A DNA stretch of 64,000 nt from Bacteroidales bacterium (GTDB lineage: Bacteria > Bacteroidota > Bacteroidia > Bacteroidales > FEN-979). Shown here piece after piece: positions 23,673-32,387 of this stretch. Below the pieces are notes generated by a model, which saw only the letters and a program-made list of their open reading frames with translations, searched no databases and was not told the DNA's origin. The position numbers were made by a program, and so were the translations under genes. The stretch's first letter is position 1. Every line of letters starts with the position of its first letter. The stretch lies in assembly GCA_025355465.1 (NCBI GenBank), contig JANXZO010000002.1, forward strand, positions 32,011-96,010. Direction: 5' to 3'.

Positions 23673-24071
23673 TCACCGGAAACTCGCCTTCAACAAACTC
23701 CACAGCTTCGGATGAAGTTTGCCGGCACGCCGCTCCTGTCCTATCCTTTCGAAATATTTCCAGTAGATCCCTTCGCTCCCCTCGCGGATAAACAAACATT
23801 TACGGATGGCGGCCCTGGAGCGGGTGCGAAGATCCACCTGGTTTAACACCAGCAGTTCGCACTCCACGCACGGGATGGTGCGCTCAACCACCTCCAGTAT
23901 CTTTTCCAGGAGTTTATAATAATCGTGGTTCGGTTCCGTGTAGACCCATAACTCCAGGCTCTTCATGGACTTTAATGAGACCGCCTTGTCTGTAATCGCA
24001 AAAATAATGTACGGACAAGCTTCCTTCAACGCCCTGCGCAACTTCTCCAGCGGAACCAACGGCTCTGACAT
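23673..24071 (-). CDS. Hypothetical protein, alpha/beta fold
   Basis: About 132 residues from ATG 24071 (24086 is also possible). I do not recognise the family with confidence. The pattern LELWVYTEPNHDYYKLLEKILEVVERT followed by CELLVLNQVDLRTRSRAAIRKCLFI alternates strands and helices and faintly recalls nucleotidyltransferase-fold proteins, but the GS...DxD signature is absent. It is convergent with engB (four bases apart) and stands alone. Confidence 0.55.
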   Translation of the reverse strand: MSEPLVPLEKLRRALKEACPYIIFAITDKAVSLKSMKSLELWVYTEPNHDYYKLLEKILEVVERTIPCVECELLVLNQVDLRTRSRAAIRKCLFIREGSEGIYWKYFERIGQERRAGKLHPKLWSLLKASFR

Positions 24072-24169
24072 AATGATACCTTTCACCTAAAGACAGATGC
24101 CCGGGGTGAAAGGTTGTAAGTGTAATAAAAGATTCTTGTGTTATCCCTGGGAGTTGATATCCTGCAGAT

Positions 24170-24484
24170 CTACTTGAGCTCCACCAGCAGCTGGCTCTTG
24201 GTAACCACGTCGCCTTGCTTCACGAAGATCTTCTTCACCGTGCCGCGGGTAAGGGCGAGCAGGTGGTTGTCCATCTTCATGGCCTGAAGAACGAGCAGGC
24301 ACTCCCCTTTCTTTACCTTATGCCCCTCCTTTACCAGCACTTTCATGATGGTTCCGGGAATGAAGGCGGTCACCTTGCGCGGATCGGGCGCGGTATAGGG
24401 TTTACGCTCGGCAAATTTCCGCGTCAGCGTGGTCCTGTAGGTGATCTCTTCAAACTTGAAGTCGGTGAATTGCAGGTCATCCAT
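24170..24484 (-). CDS. Biotin carboxyl carrier protein (acyl-CoA carboxylase/decarboxylase subunit)
   Basis: A 104-residue single biotinyl domain. The biotinylated lysine is in LQAMKMDN, flanked by beta strands typical of the barrel (IPGTIMKVLVKEGHKV, TVKKIFVKQGDVV). It carries the carboxyl group between the two half-reactions of a biotin-dependent acyl-CoA carboxylase or of Na+-translocating methylmalonyl-CoA decarboxylase. It follows the carboxyltransferase gene by 94 bp containing a heptamer hairpin. Confidence 0.9.
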   Translation of the reverse strand: MDDLQFTDFKFEEITYRTTLTRKFAERKPYTAPDPRKVTAFIPGTIMKVLVKEGHKVKKGECLLVLQAMKMDNHLLALTRGTVKKIFVKQGDVVTKSQLLVELK

Positions 24485-24493
24485 TGGGCAAAA

Positions 24494-24578
24494 GTTAAGA
24501 GTTAGGAGTTAAGAGTTAAGAGTTAGGAGTTAAGAGTTAATCATTTTTAACTCTTAACTTTTAACTAAAAACTGTTAA

Positions 24579-24584
<6 letters not shown>
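24494..24584. repeat. Heptamer arrays forming a 12-bp perfect hairpin between carboxylase subunits
   Basis: Six GTTAAGA/GTTAGGA units (24494-24535) run into GTTAAGAGTTAA (24529-24540), a TCATTT loop, and TTAACTCTTAAC (24547-24558), continued by TTAACTT-type units. The hairpin lies between the carboxyltransferase stop and the biotin carrier start and could modulate the ratio of the two products. Confidence 0.7.
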
Positions 24585-26126
<1,542 letters not shown>

Positions 26127-26167
26127 GGGATCAGTCTTTAATTTACAAAGGAGTGCAAAGATAAGAA

Positions 26168-26203
26168 ACAATTGACAATTGAAAATTGAAAATTGAAAAC
26201 AGC
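26168..26203. repeat. Heptamer array (AATTGAA-type)
   Basis: AATTGAC followed by three AATTGAA units and a partial one, upstream of the carboxyltransferase gene. Confidence 0.6.
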
Positions 26204-26232
26204 TGTTTTGAGCGGTCGCCGTTCCCCTAAAA

Positions 26233-26400
26233 CTCTCTTCTACCCACCCCAAACCCCATTTGGAATGTTTCTTCTACCCTCCCCAAACCCCTCCCTGATG
26301 GCACATAGGGGCTTATGCTTCTCAATTCACCCGAACAAATGTAAAATGTAAAATGGCAAAATTGTAAACTCACTAACTTAACTCATAATTCTTAACTCCT
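26233..26400. repeat. Composite intergenic repeat, copy A
   Basis: It contains GGAATGTTTCTTCTACCC, a C-rich stretch, a decayed palindrome (CTCCCTGATGGCACATAGGG), GCTTCTCAATTCACC and then GTAAAATGTAAAATGGCAAA. The same blocks in the same order occur at 27022-27180 and 28714-28860. The first half is partly duplicated here. Confidence 0.7.
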
Positions 26401-26491
26401 AACTCCTTTTGCTCCCCGAGCGAATTTACCTTGTGGCCTTGTCTTTGTACCTTTTCCTTCAATCATAAATCAAAATGAGCATTTATGGTGT

Positions 26492-26518
26492 AATAAAAGC
26501 ACCTTTATTGTATATTTG
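26492..26518 (+). promoter_or_regulatory. brnT promoter and possible operator
   Basis: A TATATTTG -7 element is at 26511-26518. Just upstream AATAAA (26492-26497) and TTTATT (26504-26509) form an inverted repeat around the expected -33 region. BrnA antitoxins repress their own operon, so this is a candidate operator; no TTG box is seen. Confidence 0.45.
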
Positions 26519-26533
26519 TAACAAAGTTTTGAT

Positions 26534-26803
26534 ATGAATTTCGAATTTGACGATCAGAAGAGTTGCTCAAATAAAGAAAAACATGGAATTGATTTCCAAG
26601 AGGCCCAGTATTTGTGGTTGGATCCAGCCAGGGTTATCATTCCAGCCAGGACTTTTAATGAAACCCGCTACCTGTTGATTGCGCGGTTTCATGGAACTTT
26701 GTGGTCAGCGATATTCACTTTGAGGGGTGATGTCGTTAGAATTATATCAGTGCGTAAAACAAGACAAAATGAAAAAGCGATCTATCAACGCCGAGGAATT
26801 TGA
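26534..26803 (+). CDS. brnT: BrnT family toxin
   Basis: An 89-residue BrnT ribonuclease toxin (RelE-like fold). The family pattern is complete: FEFDDQKSCSNKEKHGIDFQEA, then the R...VFR-type strands (RYLLIARFHGTLWSAIFT) and RIISVRKTRQNEK. BrnT inhibits translation and is neutralised by BrnA. It precedes and overlaps brnA by 35 bases, the standard order. Confidence 0.93.
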   Translation: MNFEFDDQKSCSNKEKHGIDFQEAQYLWLDPARVIIPARTFNETRYLLIARFHGTLWSAIFTLRGDVVRIISVRKTRQNEKAIYQRRGI

Positions 26804-27011
26804 TGAACTGTTTGAACAGGGCGCAGATGTGACTGATTATCTGGCCATTGAAAAAGCGGAACGGCCGGGACTAAAACACCGTCGCGTTAGTGTCGATTTT
26901 CCTGCCTGGATGGTTCAGGAACTCGACAAAGAGGCTGAACGCATGGGAATTACCCGACAGTCGGTGATAAAATTCTGGATTTCAGAAAAACTACATCCAA
27001 CGACTGGATGA
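26769..27011 (+). CDS. brnA: BrnA family antitoxin
   Basis: About 80 residues from ATG 26769. The N-terminal half is acidic and binds the toxin; the C-terminal half is a ribbon-helix-helix DNA-binding domain (RRVSVDFPAWMVQELDKEA, GITRQSVIKFWI). It likely represses the brnTA promoter. Composite repeat copy B starts 11 bases after the stop. Confidence 0.9.
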   Translation: MKKRSINAEEFDELFEQGADVTDYLAIEKAERPGLKHRRVSVDFPAWMVQELDKEAERMGITRQSVIKFWISEKLHPTTG

Positions 27012-27021
27012 AATTATAATT

Positions 27022-27180
27022 TTCTTTCTTTTCGCTCAGGCCGGGCGGGCCATGTGCTGTTCATTTCTTGGAATGTTTCTTCTACCCATCCCAAGCCCCT
27101 CCCTGCTGGCAGGGAAGGGCTTGTGCTTCTCAATTCACAGGAATAAAATGGTAAAATGTAAAATGGCAAAATGGTAAAAT
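27022..27180. repeat. Composite intergenic repeat, copy B
   Basis: Blocks in order: TTCTTTCTTTTCGCTCAGGCC, GGAATGTTTCTTCTACCC, the CTCCCTGCTGGCAGGGA palindrome, CTTCTCAATTCAC, and an AAAATGGT/AAAATGT array. It begins 11 bases after the brnA stop and has the same orientation as copies A and C. Confidence 0.75.
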
Positions 27181-27189
27181 CGAATTGCC

Positions 27190-27246
27190 TTCACATCCGC
27201 ACATCAGTGAATTCGCGCATTTGTGAATTCGTGCATTCGTGCATTA
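27190..27246. repeat. Octamer array (GTGCATTC-type)
   Basis: GTGAATTC, GCGCATTT, GTGAATTC, GTGCATTC, GTGCATTA follow two CACATCCG-type units. It is the complement of the AATGCACG units inside glsA and ends four bases before the next gene's stop codon. Confidence 0.65.
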
Positions 27247-27249
27247 TTT

Positions 27250-27588
27250 TTAAAGGTGCAGCCAATTATAAGCAGTGGAGTTGAGGGAGATAAGTGCGGT
27301 AATCAGTTTTTTGTGGGCGGTGGAATCGTGGGTTAGGAAGATTTCACCCAGCATTTCGCGGAACCGCAGCAGCTCTTTTAAAAATCCCCGGGGAGGGTTG
27401 TCTTCGATCGTAAGGTCGGTCAGTTCAAAGGCTCTTTCCCAGGCATGCTCTGCATGGATGATCTCCTCTTTAAGCAAGGAATTCTGAGCACGGTTCAATT
27501 CGTTGGCAATGGATAAAATTTGCTGAGAGCGTGGGTATCCATGCCATTTTTCAATCGTCATTCCCTTTTGATATACGAGTGGATACAT
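27250..27588 (-). CDS. Hypothetical protein downstream of the DUF5674 gene
   Basis: A 112-residue soluble helical protein (WHGYPRSQQILSIANELNRA, LLRFREMLGEIF). I do not recognise it. Its start abuts the end of the DUF5674 gene, so the two form a two-gene unit of toxin-antitoxin-like size and layout in an island of such modules. That role is an inference from context only. Confidence 0.65.
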   Translation of the reverse strand: MYPLVYQKGMTIEKWHGYPRSQQILSIANELNRAQNSLLKEEIIHAEHAWERAFELTDLTIEDNPPRGFLKELLRFREMLGEIFLTHDSTAHKKLITALISLNSTAYNWLHL

Positions 27589-27926
27589 TACCGGAGCAGA
27601 TTTTTGGTTATCTGTGCCATCTGGTCACGAATTCCCGGATCCAGGACTTCCATGCTCCTGTTGCCCTGTGAAGGCCTGATATTGATAAATGAGGTAAACT
27701 CAAGAAAATCGCCCCCCAGCTTGTCTGGATACACATTCGCCCCCCAGAGGTTTTGCTGCGATGAACCCGATTCCAGCAACAGTCTTTCGAGGTCAGCATG
27801 CATATCCCCATCGATGGCAAGGATCTCCTCCGCTACATCAACCACTATTTTCATCATCTCGGTGTAATCGTGCTCACGCGACTCCCATAAGGATTGCAGA
27901 GAGGCAGGTTGGGTGATTATTTGCAT
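27588..27926 (-). CDS. DUF5674 family protein
   Basis: About 112 residues from ATG 27926 (27947 also open). The segments KIVVDVAEEILAIDGDMHADLE, QQNLWGANVYP and FTSFINIRPSQGNRSMEV match the DUF5674 family, small proteins of unknown function widespread in environmental bacteria and archaea. It is first in a two-gene unit with the following hypothetical gene. Confidence 0.78.
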   Translation of the reverse strand: MQIITQPASLQSLWESREHDYTEMMKIVVDVAEEILAIDGDMHADLERLLLESGSSQQNLWGANVYPDKLGGDFLEFTSFINIRPSQGNRSMEVLDPGIRDQMAQITKNLLR

Positions 27927-27974
27927 GGTTCGGGTATGAGCGGGCAAAGATAAGGAAATGGCGAATTGCGAAAT

Positions 27975-28030
27975 TACTTTCTTTTGCTACCACCGCCCCT
28001 CCCCCTGCCCCTCCCCATTCGGGGCGGGGA
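27975..28030. repeat. GC-rich hairpin repeat next to the DUF5674 gene
   Basis: CTTTCTTTTGCTACCACC is followed by CCCCTCCCC-ATTC-GGGGCGGGG, a stem with one mismatch. The first block resembles one arm of the hairpin at 30649-30681. Confidence 0.5.
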
Positions 28031-28143
28031 GTTAAGTCCCTGTCTTGTCCTAAAATAGGTTTACACTAAAAAGTGTAAAATGGTAAAATCGCAACTCTTA
28101 ATTCCTAATTCTCCGCCGCCTGGCTTTTGCGGAATCTTCGCCG

Positions 28144-28235
28144 GGTGGGGGCCCCGTCGTAAAACCCTAAGGCATTTGAAAAAGAAATAACGAAATAGCG
28201 AGGTAGCGAGGTAGCGAAAAAAATTCGTATATTTA
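28144..28235. repeat. About 90-bp repeat upstream of the DUF4160/DUF2442 pair, copy 1
   Basis: GGTGGGGGCCCCGT, then CCCTAAGGCATTTGAAAAAG, then an octamer array (GAAATAGC, GAGGTAGC, GAGGTAGC) and a TATATTTA -7-like element at 28228-28235. A close copy with the same order lies at 29669-29758 before mntA. Confidence 0.75.
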
Positions 28236-28242
28236 TGTCACT

Positions 28243-28479
28243 ATGCCTGAAATTTTCTGAATATATGGATTTGTGTTTTTCTTCTATGCAAATGAAGGGC
28301 AGGAACCTATTCATGTTCATGTCAGAAAAGCGGGTGGTTTTTCAAAATTCTGGATTAATCCGGTTGAACTCGATTTTTCTCAAGGGATGAAAATTTCCGA
28401 TATTAAACAAGCTGAAGAACTTATTATTGAGCATCTGGACCTTATAATAACAAAGTGGAATGAAGTACATGGTAGCTGA
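28243..28479 (+). pseudogene. DUF4160 family gene with in-frame TGA at codon 6
   Basis: ATG 28243 begins MPEIF, the usual DUF4160 start, then TGA (28258-28260) where relatives have an Arg codon (FRIYGFVFFF). The frame then continues unbroken through the family core (NEGQEPIHVHVRKAGG, WINPVELDFSQGMK) to 28479. A CGA to TGA change explains it. Translation could restart at GTG 28273, giving 68 residues without the first strand. Elsewhere in this window TGA is a normal stop, so recoding is unlikely. DUF4160 and DUF2442 proteins occur as toxin-antitoxin-like pairs. Confidence 0.72.
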
Positions 28480-28711
28480 GCTATTGTTTAAGGCAACAAA
28501 AGCCTGGTACGAAGATGGAAGAATCTGCATCCTGCTTTCTGATAAAAAGGAGGTACGGTTTCCTATTGAATTGAATCCCAGGCTCAGGGAGGCGACAATT
28601 GAACAATTAAGCAATATTGAAATTATTTGCGCCGGAACCGGATTGCATTGGCCGGAACTCGATGAAGATCTCTCCATTACAGGTATTATTGAAGGACGTT
28701 TTTCTGCATAA
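28460..28711 (+). CDS. DUF2442 family protein
   Basis: An 83-residue protein (ATG 28460 or 28469). ICILLSDKKEVRFPIELNPRL and the C-terminal GLHWPELDEDLSITGIIEG are the DUF2442 hallmarks. It overlaps the DUF4160 reading frame and is its usual partner. DUF2442 proteins are often listed as putative antitoxins. Composite repeat copy C starts three bases after the stop. Confidence 0.88.
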   Translation: MKYMVAELLFKATKAWYEDGRICILLSDKKEVRFPIELNPRLREATIEQLSNIEIICAGTGLHWPELDEDLSITGIIEGRFSA

Positions 28712-28713
28712 TA

Positions 28714-28860
28714 TTCTTTCTTTTCGCTCAGGCCGAAGGACGTTTTTCTTGTCCAATTCTTTGAATGTTTCTTCTACCCACCCCAAACCCCTCCCTGCTG
28801 GCAGGGATGGGCTTCTTCTCACCGGAACAAAATGGTAAAATGTAAAATGGCAAAATGTAA
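28714..28860. repeat. Composite intergenic repeat, copy C
   Basis: It has the same blocks and orientation as copy B: TTCTTTCTTTTCGCTCAGGCC, GAATGTTTCTTCTACCC, the CTCCCTGCTGGCAGGGA palindrome, CTTCTCACCGGAACAA, and an AAAATGGT/AAAATGT array. It starts three bases after the DUF2442 stop. The rest of the gap to 29109 holds a TACCTTTG -7 element at 28947-28954. Confidence 0.75.
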
Positions 28861-29108
28861 GATGGGAATATCGTAAACTCATAACTTTTCACCCTTAACT
28901 CTTTTCCGGGGGTTCCAAAATTTTAAAGCAACCGGCTTTGATTTGTTACCTTTGAAAAATAATCGAGGTAAAATAGAGACTAAACCCGTTGACAATCACA
29001 AAAGGAGTATTACAGCTTCCGGGGGCGCCCCAAAAGATGGATATGCCGATGGTTGAGAAGGCTGATATTAAACCCAATGGGGATTTAGGAACCAAAAAAA
29101 ATAGCACC

Positions 29109-29633
29109 ATGGCAACCATCTATTGCTCCGCAAAACTTTCGACCCTGCTGGGTCTCCCAAAACAGTCTAAAGACCATTCAAATGCTGCGGTTGATCCCCA
29201 CGGCTGGAATGTGTTATTGTTTTATTTGAACAAGAGGAAGTGCCTGTTGTTCATGCACAAACCCACATTATATGCTTTCCTTGCCTTGGATATTGTAAAA
29301 AAAGACCTGGCTGACTTCCCCGGTTTTTTCAGGCAAGGTCTTACGGATCAATTGCAGGCAGACCAGTTGATAACTGGCAGGACTAAGGCAATGCTGGAGC
29401 AGGAATACGGATCAGTAATTCTAAAGACAACGGATAACGATAAAAAAATAATTGGCTCGATGAATGATTGTGTTTTCAGGATTAAGTACTATGATGGTAG
29501 CGATGATGAGGATAGAAGATCTAAAAGCGCAGTATATGTTGCTCACCAATTAAATAAGACTCCCATGAAAGCCGTTGATTACGGTTATCCGGTTGATAAA
29601 ATGAAAAAGTTCCTCGCCTATTCGGAGGGTTGA
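29109..29633 (+). CDS. DUF6933-like protein
   Basis: About 174 residues from ATG 29109 (MATIYCSAKLSTLLGL); the open frame extends 40 codons upstream but that part is not family-like. The segment WNVLLFYLNKRKCLLFMHKPTLYAFLALDI matches the DUF6933 family as I remember it; the function is unknown. It stands alone between repeat copy C and the second 90-bp repeat, in the island of small accessory modules. Confidence 0.65.
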   Translation: MATIYCSAKLSTLLGLPKQSKDHSNAAVDPHGWNVLLFYLNKRKCLLFMHKPTLYAFLALDIVKKDLADFPGFFRQGLTDQLQADQLITGRTKAMLEQEYGSVILKTTDNDKKIIGSMNDCVFRIKYYDGSDDEDRRSKSAVYVAHQLNKTPMKAVDYGYPVDKMKKFLAYSEG

Positions 29634-29668
29634 CATTCGATGGTGTGACTTTCGAGATTGAGAGGGAA

Positions 29669-29758
29669 GGTGGGGGCCCCGTTGAAAATCCCTAAGGCAT
29701 TTGAAAAAGAAATAGCGAAATAGCGAGGAAGCGAAGTGGCGAAATAATCGTAAATTTG
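29669..29758. repeat. About 90-bp repeat upstream of mntA, copy 2
   Basis: GGTGGGGGCCCCGT, CCCTAAGGCATTTGAAAAAG, octamer units GAAATAGC, GAAATAGC, GAGGAAGC, GAAGTGGC, and a TAAATTTG -7 element at 29751-29758. It is homologous to 28144-28235 and likewise ends at the promoter of a toxin-antitoxin-like pair. Confidence 0.75.
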
Positions 29759-29780
29759 TTTATTGAAAAGTTGTAATCTG

Positions 29781-30200
29781 ATGGATTATACCATGTTTGA
29801 TTCCGAAAAACTAGCCATGGAGATGCACAGGCAATTTCCCGAGGTTATGTTTGCCTATCTTTTTGGGTCGGGTCAGGAGGGGAAAGTAAGGAGTGGTGGT
29901 GATGTGGATATTGCCGTGTGGGTCGATGACAGTGCTGCCAGGATTGATCTCATTCCAAAAATTGTTGAGATGGTTGAGAAACAGACCTCAGGGGCTCCCT
30001 GTGATGTGGTGTTCCTGAATGGCGCAGGCGATCAATTGGCCTTTTCAGTTTTACAGGGGAAGATACTGTTTATCAGAGATAAAGCGAGAGAATTACACGC
30101 CACCTACTATTCTCAAACCTGCCGCAACTATGAAGATACGGTTACATGGATGAAAAAACAGCTTCAATACCGGGGATATGAAGTACAATGGAATCATTGA
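29781..30200 (+). CDS. mntA: MntA-type nucleotidyltransferase antitoxin
   Basis: About 139 residues from ATG 29781 (TTG 29763 is also open). The minimal nucleotidyltransferase signature GSGQEGKVRSGGDVDIAV gives the GS-x10-DxD active site. MntA antitoxins neutralise HepT by adding AMP to a Tyr near its active site. It overlaps hepT by 23 bases, antitoxin first. Confidence 0.9.
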   Translation: MDYTMFDSEKLAMEMHRQFPEVMFAYLFGSGQEGKVRSGGDVDIAVWVDDSAARIDLIPKIVEMVEKQTSGAPCDVVFLNGAGDQLAFSVLQGKILFIRDKARELHATYYSQTCRNYEDTVTWMKKQLQYRGYEVQWNH

Positions 30201-30585
30201 ATCAAAGTTAAGGATCATCGAGCAGAAACTGGCAGATATAGAGAGCTGGAACATTGCATCATTTTCCCAACTCCGCGATAGCTCTTTACTGCAAAATGCC
30301 ATTGAACGTGCATTGCAGGTTTGTACCGAAGTAATGATCGATATCAGCGAACGAATTCTTGCTCTGAATGAGATGCCCCCACTGCCGTCCGCTTCTGAAA
30401 ACATTCTGAAACTTCAGGATTTGGGCATATTATCGGTACGGCCTGAGTACGGAGAAATGGTAAGATTCAGAAACTTCATCGTACACCGTTACGAAAGGAT
30501 AGACCTGGAGATTATTTACGGGATACTGAAGAACAAACTTTTTCTTTTCAAAGAGTTTATTGAAGAGGTCAGGAGGCAATCCTGA
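30178..30585 (+). CDS. hepT: HepT-type HEPN ribonuclease toxin (DUF86)
   Basis: A 135-residue helical protein. The HEPN active-site motif R-x4-H-x-Y is intact in RNFIVHRYE near residue 100, and the N-terminal half has the DUF86 layout. HepT cleaves RNA unless modified by MntA. The intact Tyr is the expected modification site. Confidence 0.9.
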   Translation: MKYNGIIESKLRIIEQKLADIESWNIASFSQLRDSSLLQNAIERALQVCTEVMIDISERILALNEMPPLPSASENILKLQDLGILSVRPEYGEMVRFRNFIVHRYERIDLEIIYGILKNKLFLFKEFIEEVRRQS

Positions 30586-30648
30586 TAATCGTAAATGTGA
30601 GTAGCCAGAATCATTTGCTATCTTCTCTTTAATTTGCTTTCTCTAAAA

Positions 30649-30681
30649 CAACTTTCTTTTGCGACCATCAAAAGAAAGTTG
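30649..30681. repeat. Perfect 13-bp inverted repeat
   Basis: CAACTTTCTTTTG (30649-30661), loop CGACCAT, CAAAAGAAAGTTG (30669-30681). Similar CTTTCTTTTG arms occur at 27978 and 28717, suggesting a dispersed intergenic repeat. Confidence 0.7.
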
Positions 30682-30735
30682 CAAAGAAAAATCGCCGCTC
30701 TGGAGCATAGTGACCCCCATTCCGGCCATACCGAC

Positions 30736-30759
30736 CCCCCTCTTTTGAGGGGGCTTTTT
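30736..30759. terminator. Terminator-like hairpin after hepT
   Basis: CCCCCTC (30736-30742), loop TTTT, GAGGGGG (30747-30753), then CTTTTT. It is consistent with rho-independent termination of the mntA-hepT transcript. Confidence 0.6.
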
Positions 30760-30828
30760 GAGGACAATATTTTAAAGAACGTTCAGTGGCTTTTTCTATC
30801 CTGAATAATTCATAAAAAAAAGGAAAAG

Positions 30829-30859
30829 TTTGTTAACTCATTGATATATACTATCTTTG
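30829..30859 (+). promoter_or_regulatory. Promoter of the IS1634-type transposase (TTTG / TATCTTTG)
   Basis: TTTG at 30829-30832, 19 bases, TATCTTTG at 30852-30859: a perfect Bacteroidota promoter reading into the transposase. Confidence 0.75.
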
Positions 30860-31093
30860 AGGCTACCAATCAAAATAAGCTTTTCAGCTGAGAAAATTTC
30901 TACAGATGGTGGGTTATTGTTCCTGACCTGTTCCCTTAAATTTAGTGCGGTCGTTCGTTACCAGAACAACAAAAGGATTGTTTTGCAGCATATCGGTTCA
31001 GCGCATACAGAGGAAGCGCTAAACGATTTAATGATATTGGCTGAAGAATGGATAAATGGACAACACCAGCCAACTCTCCATCTTCCCCGATGA
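30857..31093 (+). pseudogene. IS1634-type transposase, N-terminal fragment
   Basis: The frame encodes VVRYQNNKRIVLQHIGSAHTEEAL, the N-terminal region of IS1634-type transposases, then loses homology near 31055. The first start, TTG 30857, overlaps the promoter -7 box, so the real start is further in. The family sequence continues in another frame at 31056, so a frameshift separates the two. No slippery heptamer is seen, so programmed frameshifting is unlikely. Confidence 0.65.
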
Positions 31094-32165
31094 TAACCCC
31101 AACAAGTTGTTGCACCTCAACCACAGCACCTTTATTGGCATTAAATACCGTTTCTTTCACACGCAGATACGTGCAATACTGGATATGATCAAGTTGCATG
31201 ACCTGCCTGCCTTGCTAAGCGATTTGGTAGCGATAAGGATATTTGAACCCGCATCCAAACTTCGCTCCCTTGAGCTGCTGGGACAGTTTTTCGGCATCAG
31301 CCATAGCCGCAAAACATACTACAAGATTGCCCCGGATTGCGTTGACCTAAAGAAAACAGTGGAACAAAAGGTTGCCTGCTTTGCGGGCGTTCATTACTCG
31401 TTCGATTTCGACATCCTGTTTTACGATGTAACAACACTTTATTTTGAAACTTTTGAAGAAGACGGGTTGCGCAAGAACGGTTTTCCGAAAGACAACAAAT
31501 CCCAACAGCCACAAATCCTGATTGCCCTGATGGTAAGCAAAGAGGGCTTCCCCATTGCCTACGAGGTGTTTTCGGGCAATACCTTCGAAGGGCACACAAT
31601 CATCCCTGTCATTAAAGATTTTATTGAAAGAAACCGGGTGAAAGAATTTACCGTGGTGGCCGATGCTGCGATGATCAGTTCGGAAAACATACAGCAATTG
31701 ACCCAAAACAACATCAACTACATCGTAGGGGCACGGCTTGGGAATATCCCCGCAGCACTGCTGGAAACCATTGACAAAACCATCAGCAGGGAAGACGGCA
31801 AGAGCATACGGATAAAAACGGACAACGGTTATCTCATTTGCAGCTATTCATCGGTAAGGTACCGCAAGGATCGGTACGAAATGGAGAAGCAGATCGAAAA
31901 AGCAAAACAGGTAATTGCAAAACCGTCAAAAAGCAAAAAAATGAAGTTTACCCAAACAAAGGGGCAGAACATAGAACTCAATGAAGCACTGATCAGGAAA
32001 ACGCAGAAACTGCTTGGGATCAAAGGATACTATACAAACCTGGAAGCAGAGGTTGCCGACAATAAGATGGTAATGGAGCGTTACCACGAACTTTATAAGG
32101 TAGAGCAAGCCTTCAGGATATCAAAAAACGACCTGCAAACAAAACCAATCTTCCACTTTAAGTAG
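31056..32165 (+). pseudogene. IS1634-type transposase, central part ending in a premature TAG
   Basis: 369 residues with the DDE-type core: FYDVTTLYFETFEEDGLR (first Asp), FTVVADAAMISSENI (second Asp) and a region with YRKDRYEMEKQIEKA (Glu). It ends FRISKNDLQTKPIFHFK and then TAG at 32163-32165, where relatives continue into the C-terminal helix. The remainder follows in the same frame, so this is a nonsense mutation. Confidence 0.75.
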
Positions 32166-32387
32166 CAACTGATAAAACTGCATATATTGATTTGCTTCAT
32201 GGCCCTTGTAGTATCAAAGCATATCGAACTAAAAACAGGCGTTTCGACCAGAAAATTTATAGACGAATCAAAAAGAATCGTTGATGGCGAAATCCTGAAC
32301 CACATCACCCAAAATATAGTAACCGTCAAAGCCCAACCAACTCAGAAAATGAAGGAACTTATCGCCAAGCTAGAATCACCGCACTAA
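32166..32387 (+). pseudogene. IS1634-type transposase, C-terminal part after the stop
   Basis: In frame with the preceding piece, it reads HILICFMALVVSKHIELKTG, the conserved C-terminal segment of IS1634-type transposases, and ends at TAA 32385-32387. It would not be translated without read-through. Confidence 0.7.

Larger units (their letters stand above)
26127..26533. other. Repeat-filled intergenic region before brnT
   Basis: No gene in about 400 bases. In order it holds a TATCTTTG element for the carboxyltransferase gene (26163-26156, minus), a heptamer array (26168-26203), composite repeat copy A, short AT-rich array remnants, and the brnT promoter region. Confidence 0.6.
30586..30851. 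other. Intergenic region after hepT
   Basis: No gene in about 265 bases. It holds a perfect 13-bp hairpin, a terminator-like GC stem, and the promoter of the IS1634-type element at its right edge. Confidence 0.6.

Noticed and set aside
26127..26252. N-terminal extension of the carboxyltransferase to 26252
   Set aside because: The extra 42 codons consist of heptamer array and intergenic repeat; the conserved start MSLRAKTNEL is at 26126.
26233..28860. Integron cassette array with attC sites
   Set aside because: The layout is similar, but no integrase, no attI and no recognisable attC core are seen, and some modules lie on the opposite strand.
30857..32165. Programmed frameshift in the IS transposase
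   Set aside because: No slippery heptamer or stem-loop lies at the overlap, and a further in-frame TAG follows, so mutation is simpler.
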